Under the pieces are notes generated by a model. The model saw only the letters and a program-made list of their open reading frames with translations, had not been told where the DNA came from and made no database searches. From JAJTFW01 sp031411335 (GTDB taxonomy: Bacteria > Bacteroidota > Bacteroidia > AKYH767-A > OLB10), in the NCBI GenBank assembly GCA_031411335.1, contig JANOAX010000042.1, positions 1 through 23,423 of the forward strand: DNA of 23,423 nucleotides, written 5' to 3'. Shown here piece by piece: positions 15,089-23,147 of this stretch. Made by a program: the position numbers and the translations under genes. Each line of letters begins with the position of its first letter. The stretch's first letter is position 1.

Positions 15089-17482
15089 TTATGAACTAGG
15101 CTCTAATAGTAGTGACGGTGATTCTTCTAAAATGATACTTGATTTTTCGACATCGGAAAGACGCAACTCTTTTTTAGTTATATGCATTCGTTCAATGGAT
15201 AACCTGGCTAGTAAATAACTTAAAGTGGATTCGGCACCTTGATTAAGATTTACATTATGCTCTTCTACTCCATCGTAGCAACCGCCGGTGCATGGATTGT
15301 AAACAATTTGTCGTAGGTGATTTTCACCTAAAAACCAGTTAAAGGCAATGTTCAATTTTTGCTTATACTCTTCTTTTTTGAAAACCGAATAAAATTTTTC
15401 TAAGGCCATAACAGTGTATGCTACATCTATGGGTTGTTCTCCACCTATAGTGACTTCTGCTATTGCATCTTTAATATGCCAACCTTTATTAGAGATCACT
15501 TTTATTTTGCCTCCTAAAAATATTTTTGAAAGCAAAAAATCAAAACTTTCAATGGCAATTGTTTTATATTCATTATTGCCTGTTATAGAATATGCACAAA
15601 GTAATGCTTCAGGCAATACGCTATTTCCATAAGTCAAATAATTTTCAAACCAATGCCAATCATTTGATTTTTCATGTTTATACATTTGCACCAATCTGTT
15701 GGCAAACATTCGTATTAGATCAATGTTCTCTTGGTTATTTTGATAGTATAAACCTTTAATTATAAAAGCCATCGCCCTTGTGGAATGAATTTTATCTATT
15801 TGTGTTAAGGCAATATCTAATAGATTTTCTGCTTCTTGAATTATCGCTTTTGTTAATACATTTTTTAAAGAACTTGTATATCCTAATGCCCAAATGGCTC
15901 TTCCTTTGCTGTCGTCTAAGTTTTCATAATAATTTTGTGATGTTAATTCTCTTTGTTCATTGAAATAGTTCAAGAATAAGCCGTTGTCTTGTATGGCATG
16001 TTTTACAAATTTTAAGTAGGTATTTATTAATATCAAATCATTTTCAATTCGAAATATTTGATAGTGCTGACACATAGCAATCAACGCTCTTGCATTGTCA
16101 TCTAAAGTATAGCCTGAATGTATATCTGGATTAGCAATTTTGGAAAATTGAATCATTCCAAAATTTGTTGTCATTTTTTTAATGTGATTAATATTTAAAG
16201 GTGGCACTTTAAATTTTAACTGAAATGTATTTGCAGTTATTTTTTCAAAAAGTTGAGCATGAGCGATCGCCGAATTTTGCCATGCAGTTGATGCCATTTT
16301 ATGTAAACTATTGGATGAAATTTCTTCTCTTAGTATTTCATTGTCAAGCAAAGTAATAATAGCTTTCGATAATTGTTCAGAATTTTCGAAGTCAATGATT
16401 ATTCCATTGTTATTGTTTAACACTTCTTTTGCATGGGGGATGGGTGTTGATATTACAGGACAGCCACAACTCACCGCATACGAAAAGGTTCCACTAACCG
16501 CTTGATTGGGGTCTTTGGATGTAAATAAATAAATATCTGTTAATTGAAGATATTCTAAAAGTACAGGCAAGGGAAGATATTTATTTACAAACCTTACATG
16601 CTTCTCAATATTTAATGCTTTTACTTTTTCTTCTAGCATACTACGGTATTTTTCACCTTCATTTTTTACAATGGTAGGATGCGTTTTGCCTAATATTAGA
16701 AACAGTACATCTGGATGGGATTTTATGACAGCAGGAAGTGCATCTAAAGTGGTTTCAATACTTTTGCTTGAGCTTAGCAAGCCAAATGTGGATAACACAT
16801 GCTTCTGAGACAATTCATAACGATGTTTTAATTTTTTACGGTCCAACGGCCCCACTAAGTGTGTTCCATGTGGTATCACAGAAATTTTGTATGCAGGAAC
16901 TTGATATTCACGCATTAAAATCTTTTTAGCATTCTTGGTCATTACTATTATGGATGTAGCAATCGCTTCCATATCTTTTACTTTGGCACTCAATGCTGCA
17001 CTTGGATTTGGTAATACAGTATGAAAAACAAATACAATGGGTTTAGAGATACTTTCAAAGAATAGTTTAAAATCTGTTTCACTTTTAGCAAAGAAGCCAA
17101 ACTCGTGTTGCATGACAACAAGTTTAATATTTTCATCTTTATTAATATGAAAGGCTGTTTTTAAAAATGAATTGCGACAGTCTGCGTCTAAAATAAATTT
17201 TGGTTGTTGTTTGTAGGTATGTTGCTCAGTCTCTGATTCCAGTGCACAAATGGAACTAGTAAATGAGTTATAAAATTTACTGTTGAGTGCATTAATCAAA
17301 TCTTGCGAGTACGTAGCTATGCCACATTCTCGAGGAGGAAATGAAGTGACAAATAGAATTTCAGGGAGTTTGTTTTGTGATGTTTGAATCAACACTTGTT
17401 TCAAGTGCAAGCGCTCTACTCTCATTTTCTGAAAATGGTGTGTGTTTAATGATGGATGTAAAATTATTTCTGTTGTTCTCAT
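15089..17482 (-). CDS. GT4 glycosyltransferase fused to a helical-toroid domain
   Basis: 797 residues. The N-terminal half (about 40-416) is a GT-B glycosyltransferase of the GT4 type: opening ILFVTSFPPRECGIATYSQDL (42-62), central VIPHGTH (202-208) and STFGLLSSSKSIETTLDAL (231-249), and a donor-site region with DPNQAVSGTFSYAVSCGCPVIST (324-346). The usual acidic E-x7-E is not clear. The C-terminal half (about 430-766) is all-helical with repeated motifs such as DDNARALIAM (461-470), KGRAIWALGY (526-535), YGNSVLPEALL (618-628) and NQGAESTLSYLLA (747-759), as in (alpha/alpha)-toroid glycoside-active domains. It could bind or process the same glycan. There is no signal peptide, so it is cytoplasmic. 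It starts 4 bp after the GH130-type gene, so the two are one operon making or turning over one glycan. The sugar is unknown; mannose is a guess from the GH130 neighbour. Confidence 0.88.
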   Translation of the reverse strand: MRTTEIILHPSLNTHHFQKMRVERLHLKQVLIQTSQNKLPEILFVTSFPPRECGIATYSQDLINALNSKFYNSFTSSICALESETEQHTYKQQPKFILDADCRNSFLKTAFHINKDENIKLVVMQHEFGFFAKSETDFKLFFESISKPIVFVFHTVLPNPSAALSAKVKDMEAIATSIIVMTKNAKKILMREYQVPAYKISVIPHGTHLVGPLDRKKLKHRYELSQKHVLSTFGLLSSSKSIETTLDALPAVIKSHPDVLFLILGKTHPTIVKNEGEKYRSMLEEKVKALNIEKHVRFVNKYLPLPVLLEYLQLTDIYLFTSKDPNQAVSGTFSYAVSCGCPVISTPIPHAKEVLNNNNGIIIDFENSEQLSKAIITLLDNEILREEISSNSLHKMASTAWQNSAIAHAQLFEKITANTFQLKFKVPPLNINHIKKMTTNFGMIQFSKIANPDIHSGYTLDDNARALIAMCQHYQIFRIENDLILINTYLKFVKHAIQDNGLFLNYFNEQRELTSQNYYENLDDSKGRAIWALGYTSSLKNVLTKAIIQEAENLLDIALTQIDKIHSTRAMAFIIKGLYYQNNQENIDLIRMFANRLVQMYKHEKSNDWHWFENYLTYGNSVLPEALLCAYSITGNNEYKTIAIESFDFLLSKIFLGGKIKVISNKGWHIKDAIAEVTIGGEQPIDVAYTVMALEKFYSVFKKEEYKQKLNIAFNWFLGENHLRQIVYNPCTGGCYDGVEEHNVNLNQGAESTLSYLLARLSIERMHITKKELRLSDVEKSSIILEESPSLLLEPSS

Positions 17483-17486
17483 AGTA

Positions 17487-18527
17487 TTATGTTTCAGTTG
17501 TGTTTAATTTCAATTCAGCCATTAATTCTTTTAAGCTGACCGAAGCCACTGCAATTCTTTTGTCAGCCGCTCCATAATAAATGTAAAGTATATCATCTTC
17601 TAAAATTGCTCCTGTAGGAAAACAGACATTATTTACCTCCCCTTTCAATTCCCATTCTTTTTCTGGAAAGAATAATGGGTACGGTAAGCGAGCAATTTCT
17701 TCCTGTGGATTTTTTAAATCCAATAAGGCGGCGCAAGCAGAATATACGTAACCCTTAACCGTATCATGAACCCCATGATAAATTATAAGCCATCCATCAG
17801 CGGTTTCTATTGGCGGACAACCACTCCCTACATAACTCACTTCATGAGGATACTTAGGTGATAGTATAATATTTTCAGCAAAGTTTAAAAGATAATTTTG
17901 CCAAAAGTCAGTGGTTAGATCTTCAAGTCTTTCAAAAGCCACTACAATTTGCATATCTGGTTTTATGCGATGCAAAAAGTAAAATTTATTATCAATTTTG
18001 CGAGGAAAAAATGTTAGATTTTTATCCCATACAAATATTTTTCTTTCTTGTGGATTCGAAATGGTTTTGATTTCATTAAAGCGAGTATATTTATTATGTA
18101 TTTCTCCTTTTAATTCAGTAAAATGTTTAAACTCCTCGTAGGTTATTTTTGGAACAATGATTCCTTTCTTTTCCCATTTTACTAAATCGGTGGAAATAGC
18201 TAAAGCACCAAGAGCATTGGTGCCATCATAAGCAGTATAGGTAAGATAAAATACGCCTTCAATTTGTACAATACGAGGATCTTCTAACCCCTGAAACTCA
18301 TATTCTGATTGTGGATAAAGTAAGGCTGAATTGTTTCGACTTTCAACTACCAGCGGTGATGATAATTGGCAATAACCTATGGTGGAATAATTGTCTTTCG
18401 TTACCGCTCTGTAGAACATATGAATGGTGTCACCTAATTTTATAACAGCAGGATTTAACACCCCTTCACATTCAAAAAGATTAGTGGTTTTACGGAGTAT
18501 AATGCCGAGTTTATTGACTGTAATCAT
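17487..18527 (-). CDS. GH130-type glycosidase / phosphorylase
   Basis: 346 residues, five-bladed-propeller type. Family landmarks: GLEDPRI (80-86) with the catalytic-type Asp83; YTAYDG (97-102); FFPRK (173-177) and HRIKPD (186-191); GSGCPPIETADGWLIIYHGV (234-253); and the C-terminal VCFPTGA ... YYGAADKRIAVA (301-328). GH130 enzymes are mostly inverting phosphorylases that split beta-mannosides with phosphate. They act in the cytoplasm, in line with the absence of a signal peptide. A helical insert at about 128-165 lies between the blades. The family includes hydrolases, and older annotations often call such proteins 'glycosidase', so the exact reaction is unsure. It is first in an operon with the GT4-toroid enzyme. 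The box-D promoter lies about 280 bp upstream, leaving a long leader. Confidence 0.88.
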   Translation of the reverse strand: MITVNKLGIILRKTTNLFECEGVLNPAVIKLGDTIHMFYRAVTKDNYSTIGYCQLSSPLVVESRNNSALLYPQSEYEFQGLEDPRIVQIEGVFYLTYTAYDGTNALGALAISTDLVKWEKKGIIVPKITYEEFKHFTELKGEIHNKYTRFNEIKTISNPQERKIFVWDKNLTFFPRKIDNKFYFLHRIKPDMQIVVAFERLEDLTTDFWQNYLLNFAENIILSPKYPHEVSYVGSGCPPIETADGWLIIYHGVHDTVKGYVYSACAALLDLKNPQEEIARLPYPLFFPEKEWELKGEVNNVCFPTGAILEDDILYIYYGAADKRIAVASVSLKELMAELKLNTTET

Positions 18528-18804
18528 TTTTAATTATTTTAGTGAGCTAAATTCTGCCATTATTATTTTCCTGTTTTTTCAACGTTGAAATGACCATTTT
18601 ACCTTAGATGTTTAAGTAGATTTGTTTTGTCGATTTCTTTAATTGCAATTATTAAGTAAATAGTGTTTGGCCGATATTCAACGGGAAATTTAGAATGTAA
18701 ATATTTTTAATATCGACTTGTATTCGATAACGTTTTGAACGATCAAATATATTTCAACAATATTTCTAAGTGTGAAATATTTTGCAATGGAATGAAGTTG
18801 AACA
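18528..18804 (-). promoter_or_regulatory. Long leader of the GH130-GT4 operon
   Basis: If transcription starts at box D (near 18804), the mRNA has about 276 nt before the GH130 ATG, against about 20-35 nt for the other three box promoters. The leader holds two tiny open frames on the minus strand. MVISTLKKQENNNGRI (ATG 18597, stop at 18547) overlaps MAEFSSLK, whose TAA ends 6 bp before the GH130 ATG. It also holds small palindromes (AACGTT twice). These may be chance or may regulate translation. No riboswitch class was recognised. Confidence 0.35.
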
Positions 18805-18810
18805 ATAAGA

Positions 18811-18876
18811 TAAAGATGAGCCCTATTAAAATAGGAAGCCTTACAAAATTATTTTAATGATTTACACAATTCACAT
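18811..18876 (-). promoter_or_regulatory. Probable promoter with TGTAA direct repeats (box D)
   Basis: Minus strand: TGTGAATTGTGTAA then TGTAA 21 bp on (plus TTACA at 18862-18866 and 18841-18845). The -7-like box CATCTTTA ends exactly 30 nt after the second TGTAA (18811). This copy has TTAAAA where A-C have TTCCAA, and TTTA for TTTG, so it may be a weaker member. The nearest minus-strand gene is the GH130 gene. Confidence 0.5.
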
Positions 18877-19537
18877 ATTGACAGAGCCAAGATGTATAAA
18901 AAAATTCTATAGGTATTCGTGTAGTTGGACAAAATAAATCTCCAAGTTTCTCTGCATTTAAAATTTTGAGAGAGACAACTTATGGCATTATTAATTCGGC
19001 AAAAATTAGCTTGGCGTTTTCACTATTTCAACTGTATTTATCGCTTGTGTGCCAATTACGTTTTTGTTCCAAAAGATTATAAATTAAATTAAGTCTTATT
19101 TCATTTGTAAATTAGGTGGACAAGTATTGAAACTGCTTTAGTTTTCATGATTCGCAGGTTGTGCATTGCAATCCAAATTAATTAAGATGAATGCTATTAT
19201 TGTGTGTAGGAAGTTTTTCGTTTTTAAGAGTTCTTTCTTGAAAGTCCTTTTAATTTTTCAATTTTCAATTTTTATTATGTCGTTTATGGTAGTAGTATCC
19301 TCTTTCTGTATTTCAATCTGTATTATTTCAAAGTTGATGAAGAAAAGCGATTGCTTCTATATTTGGAAATATAGGTCTATGTAAATGGGGGTTGAAATTT
19401 TATTTGAAGTATTTTTCATGTTATTGTAAATTTTTCGAATAAATATCAATGAGTTATGAATAATCCCCGAAAAGGGGGATTGACGCTAAAAAAGACGATT
19501 ACTAGTTTTCACCCCTAATCATTTTAACCCATCTAAT
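18877..19537. other. Non-coding divergent region upstream of the fibre gene
   Basis: 660 bp, strongly A/T-rich, between the minus-strand glycan operon and the plus-strand secreted-protein genes. A plausible plus-strand promoter is TTTG (19403-19406), 20 bp, TAAATTTT (19427-19434). It is followed by a hairpin AATCCCC (19462-19468) / GGGGATT (19475-19481) with a GAAAAG loop in the leader. The hairpin could be an attenuator or the end of an unseen transcript. A 72-codon open frame at 19166-19384 is probably chance. Confidence 0.35.
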
Positions 19538-21235
19538 ATGAAAAAGCTATTAATTGTAATGATGACAGGAAGCCTTATGACGCTTTCAGTTAAAACCAAT
19601 GCTCAAAATTGGTCCCTTATTGGTAATGCAGGTACAAATCCCGCTACGGATTTCATTGGTACCACCGATGCAAAAGTTTTAAAAATTAAAACTAACAATC
19701 AGGTAAGGATGTATATCAAAACCAATGGTGATGTTGGAGTTGGTACTTCTACGCCTACATCTAAACTCCATGTTAACGGTGTAATTACTGCTACAGGAGG
19801 AACATCATCGGATTGGAATTCCGCATTTGCATGGGGCAATCATGCGCTCGCTGGATACCTTTCTTCCTTTACTGAAATTGATCCACAAGTAGGAGCTAAC
19901 GTAACAAATTTTGTTTCTAAATGGGATGGTTCCGCTTTAGTGGGAAGTAACATCTTTAATTCAGGAAACAATTTTGGATTGAATACTTCAACCATGATTG
20001 GTTCAGCAAATTTTGTTGTTCAAAGTCCAAATGCCAGTGGTTATGGTGGAATGTATCTTAATCAAACAGGAGCCTCGCTCAAACCATTTTATGGTTATGC
20101 AGTAAATGGTGCTTCTAGTTGCTGGACCTCTTTTGACCAGACCAGCGGCAATTGGAGTGTATACAATGGAGGCGATCGATTTGTAGTGGATAATGCAGGA
20201 CAAGTTGGTATCGGAACGACAACACCAAGTTATTTTCTAGATATCCAAGCGGGAACCGCATTGCGTGCATTGAATGCAGTATCTAGTGTTGTGGGTAGTT
20301 CAGGACAGATCATCAATTTTGAGCGTACGAGTGCTCCTTCCACTGCTAATGACATCGTTCAAATTACGGTACCTGCAGGTTCTCCTAATGATTTCCAATT
20401 TATAGAGGCAGATAAGGGTGGATCTAACCGTTTTCAGGTGAATGGTGATGGTAGTGTAGGTATTGGATTCAGCACATTGAATACGGCACGTTTAAATGTA
20501 GATGGAAGTAATCTTGACAATAAAAAATTATATGGAATTTATGCTTCTGCGGATAGCGCTTCACTTTCATCGGCTGCTATCTATGGAGAACATTCTGGTA
20601 CCACCAGTGATGGTCGTGGTGTGTATGGAAAAAGTTCAGGAGGTCCTGGAATTGGTTATGGAGTTTATGGTGAATCTGGATATATTGGAACTAGAGGTTT
20701 AGCAAGTGCAACCACATATACAGGCACTGCTTACGGTGTATATGGATCAGCTTCTGGTAGTACTGTCGGAACAAGAATTGGTGTTTATGGATCAGCTAGT
20801 GGAGCAGCAACTTCAGAAGGCAATTGGGGTGGATATTTCCCTACTAAAACATATACTACAGAAATACGTGTAGGAACTACAGGTGGTGCTACGGGATTCA
20901 TCGCTTGTATCGGCGGTAAATTAATAGCAGAAGAAGTACGTGTAGAACTAGAGGCATCATGGCCAGATTATGTTTTTGCTGATGGATATAATTTAATGCC
21001 ACTAGAGCAATTAAAAAATGAAATAAATCAACATAAACATTTGCCAGGCATTCCTTCCGCTGCACAAATTGAAGAACAAGGTGGAGTAGATCTAGGTGCT
21101 ATGCAAACTAAATTAGTTGAGAAAGTAGAAGAGCTTACACTCTACATCATTCAATTAAAAGAGCAAAATGACAAGCTACAAGAAACCAATGAAAAGTTAC
21201 AAGTGCGCATGACTGCTATTGAAAACAACAAGTAA
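19538..21235 (+). CDS. Secreted tail-fibre-like surface protein
   Basis: 565 residues. Signal peptide 1-22 (KKLLIVMMTGSLMTLSVKTNA, cleavage before QN). Then beta-structured fibre repeats: VGVGTSTPTSKLHVNG (66-81) and VGIGTTTPSYFLDIQAG (223-239), the short 'GIGT-x-P...L-V-G' motifs of trimeric fibres. Next comes a Gly/Tyr/Ser region with repeated GVYG-x-S units (about 331-422). The C-terminus (about 458-565) is the conserved Bacteroidota fibre end: KLIAEEVRVELEASWPDYVF, HKHLPGIPSAAQIEEQGGVDLG, then a coiled coil (about 525-560). It carries no T9SS sorting domain and is probably exported by Sec and assembled at the surface as a trimer. The next gene, a T9SS metalloprotease, begins 27 bp downstream, so they are likely co-transcribed. 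The function (adhesion or a structural fibre) is not shown. Confidence 0.88.
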   Translation: MKKLLIVMMTGSLMTLSVKTNAQNWSLIGNAGTNPATDFIGTTDAKVLKIKTNNQVRMYIKTNGDVGVGTSTPTSKLHVNGVITATGGTSSDWNSAFAWGNHALAGYLSSFTEIDPQVGANVTNFVSKWDGSALVGSNIFNSGNNFGLNTSTMIGSANFVVQSPNASGYGGMYLNQTGASLKPFYGYAVNGASSCWTSFDQTSGNWSVYNGGDRFVVDNAGQVGIGTTTPSYFLDIQAGTALRALNAVSSVVGSSGQIINFERTSAPSTANDIVQITVPAGSPNDFQFIEADKGGSNRFQVNGDGSVGIGFSTLNTARLNVDGSNLDNKKLYGIYASADSASLSSAAIYGEHSGTTSDGRGVYGKSSGGPGIGYGVYGESGYIGTRGLASATTYTGTAYGVYGSASGSTVGTRIGVYGSASGAATSEGNWGGYFPTKTYTTEIRVGTTGGATGFIACIGGKLIAEEVRVELEASWPDYVFADGYNLMPLEQLKNEINQHKHLPGIPSAAQIEEQGGVDLGAMQTKLVEKVEELTLYIIQLKEQNDKLQETNEKLQVRMTAIENNK

Positions 21236-21262
21236 ACCGGTTAAACCCCAAATTCTTATACT

Positions 21263-23050
21263 ATGAAAAACAAACAACAAGTAGGGAGGATGGTGTTTAG
21301 CGGATGTATGTTGTTGTTGCTGATTATAAATGGTTATTCCGTTTCGGCACAACAATTCATACGTTATCTCGACAATCCATTCCTGACCCAAAAACAACAG
21401 CATCATGCGAATGTCCTCATTGAAGATGAGACAACAGTAGGATTCTGGTATATTGAAGCAGATGCATCTTTGATAAAACAAAAAAGTACTTCTTTTACCT
21501 TATCACTTCCCAATCAAGTTGTACTTAACATGAATCAGATGATGTATACGCAAAGTTTCGCAGCTATGATTTCTGGCTCTGGAAAATTTGATCCCAATGG
21601 TGATTTTATCGTGACAGAACACAATGGAATGATCACTTCGCGTATTGGAAATAATCAATACTGTTATATGATTTATCCATTGTCGGGCGATAAACATATT
21701 TTAATTCAATTAAACGTAGATGCTTTTCCGCATGATGAGTCGGATGAAGGCTATCAACATATGTTGAAAGAAGGAATGAAAAATAAAGAGGATGAACGTC
21801 GTCGTAAAGATCCAGAAACAGGAGAAGAAGTTATTGATGGTTCACCTGAAGCCGCTGGAAATTGTAAAGTGCGTTGCCTCGTCGCTTATACTGATGATGT
21901 GGGTGCAGCGCTTGCAGATCCTATAGCTTTTGCTGAATCTTGTATTCAAGCTAACAACACTTCCTTTACCAATAGTTCTGTTAACTTTCAGGTAGAACTT
22001 GCTTGCGCATTTCAAACAACGTATGCAGAAAGTGGAAATTCAGGAACAGATAAAACAAATTTTCGAACCAATGGTGATGGAATTATGGATGATGTTTTTG
22101 ATTGGCGTACTTATTATGATGCCGACCTCTGCCATCTACTCGTAAATAGTTTATCGAATGGTTGTGGTGAAGCATGGACTGTTTCTGTTTCGGTTTATGC
22201 AGATGCATTCTGCGTAACGGACAGAGGTTGCGCCGTTGGTAATCTAACTTTCCCGCATGAGTATGGTCACCTCTATGGTTGTCGACATGATGTATTTGTG
22301 GATAACACCAACACACCTTATGCTTATGGACATGGTAAAACAGTAAATGGCAACTATCGAACGGTAATGGCCTATTCTGATGCATGTGCGTCTGGTTGTA
22401 CGAGAGTTGCTTATTTCTCTAATCCTGCTATTATCTATAATGGAGTATCAACAGGTACGAGTGGTTCGGCGGATAATGAAAGTGCAAGTGAAGCTTCGCG
22501 CGTTGCCATTAGTGGATTGGAATCCTCTCTCAATGATAAATTTTTTCCTTCTTGGACACACGATGACGGAGAATATGCGGATGTATTAGGTATAAATACC
22601 GTGTCGAACAACACAACCTATGTCATGAATAGTGGCTCTGAGGTGGTATGGAGGGCAGGACTATCGCACACCATGAATCCGGGCTTCTGGGCTAAAAGTG
22701 GATCTAAATTCGTTACTGTATTTGATTTCTGCAATCCTTTAGTGTTGGCAGGTTCTACTCCTTCGAAAATAAATCCTTCTAATAATGATAATTCATCCGT
22801 AAGTGTACAGCCCAATCCTTTCACCAGTCGTTTTGATGCCCTCGTAGAAATGAAAGAGAAAGGCACGATGAAATTAGAGCTGCGTGATGCTACTGGAAAA
22901 CTAATTTTTGTGGTAGCAGAGCAAAATGATGCAGAGAAAGGGGTTTATCAATATTCAATCGACATGAGTGATAAGGCAGAAGGAATGTACTTTATGCTGG
23001 TGAGGATGGGAGAAGAAATAAAAACTGTGAAGTTGATAAAAACAGAATAG
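21263..23050 (+). CDS. Secreted zinc metalloprotease with T9SS sorting domain
   Basis: 595 residues. Signal peptide about 1-29 (VFSGCMLLLLIINGYSVSA). A pro-like region with a basic-acidic linker (KNKEDERRRKDPETGEEV, about 173-190) precedes the catalytic domain at about 200-425. The zinc site is HEYGHLYGCRHD (332-343), the HExxHxxGxxHD metzincin motif of reprolysin-like (M12B) peptidases, with the Met-turn at TVMAYS (Met369). Several paired Cys residues surround it (201, 205, 227, 248, 290, 301, 317, 323, 340, 374, 379). After a domain containing the Bacteroidota motif MNPGFWAKSGSKF (471-483) comes a type A T9SS sorting domain (about 512-595: VSVQPNPF ... LRDATGKLIF ... GMYFMLVRMG ... KTVKLIK). 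It is exported by Sec and then T9SS to the outside or cell surface. The substrate is unknown; the fibre protein encoded just before it is one possible target or partner. Confidence 0.92.
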   Translation: MKNKQQVGRMVFSGCMLLLLIINGYSVSAQQFIRYLDNPFLTQKQQHHANVLIEDETTVGFWYIEADASLIKQKSTSFTLSLPNQVVLNMNQMMYTQSFAAMISGSGKFDPNGDFIVTEHNGMITSRIGNNQYCYMIYPLSGDKHILIQLNVDAFPHDESDEGYQHMLKEGMKNKEDERRRKDPETGEEVIDGSPEAAGNCKVRCLVAYTDDVGAALADPIAFAESCIQANNTSFTNSSVNFQVELACAFQTTYAESGNSGTDKTNFRTNGDGIMDDVFDWRTYYDADLCHLLVNSLSNGCGEAWTVSVSVYADAFCVTDRGCAVGNLTFPHEYGHLYGCRHDVFVDNTNTPYAYGHGKTVNGNYRTVMAYSDACASGCTRVAYFSNPAIIYNGVSTGTSGSADNESASEASRVAISGLESSLNDKFFPSWTHDDGEYADVLGINTVSNNTTYVMNSGSEVVWRAGLSHTMNPGFWAKSGSKFVTVFDFCNPLVLAGSTPSKINPSNNDNSSVSVQPNPFTSRFDALVEMKEKGTMKLELRDATGKLIFVVAEQNDAEKGVYQYSIDMSDKAEGMYFMLVRMGEEIKTVKLIKTE

Positions 23051-23096
23051 AAAATTAATCAATAGATTTTTTCTATTGCTTCATCTGGGATGAATG

Positions 23097-23129
23097 GAAA
23101 TGGCAATCTTGTTTTAAGGTTGCCATTTC
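23097..23129 (+). terminator. Terminator after the metalloprotease gene
   Basis: GAAATGGCAA (23097-23106) pairs with TTGCCATTTC (23120-23129). The stem extends inward through a G-U pair and CTT/AAG to a GTTTT loop, about 14 bp in all. It is followed by TTATTATAAAATTTT and begins 47 bp past the stop codon at 23050. Confidence 0.8.
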
Positions 23130-23147
23130 TTATTATAAAATTTTCGT

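Noticed and set aside
18528..18804. Riboswitch in the GH130 leader
   Set aside because: No recognised aptamer motif was found and the sequence is A/T-rich with only short dyads; only the length is unusual.
19166..19384. 72-codon plus-strand frame with a hydrophobic middle
   Set aside because: Starts with TTG, has poor upstream signals, lies in A/T-rich non-coding DNA where long Phe/Ile/Ser runs arise by chance, and matches no family I know. An internal ATG (19187) leaves a 65-residue membrane-like peptide as a remote possibility.
19538..21235. Prophage tail-fibre gene
   Set aside because: It has a Sec signal peptide, a Bacteroidota-type C-terminus and a T9SS protease neighbour; no phage structural, integrase or lysis genes are present.
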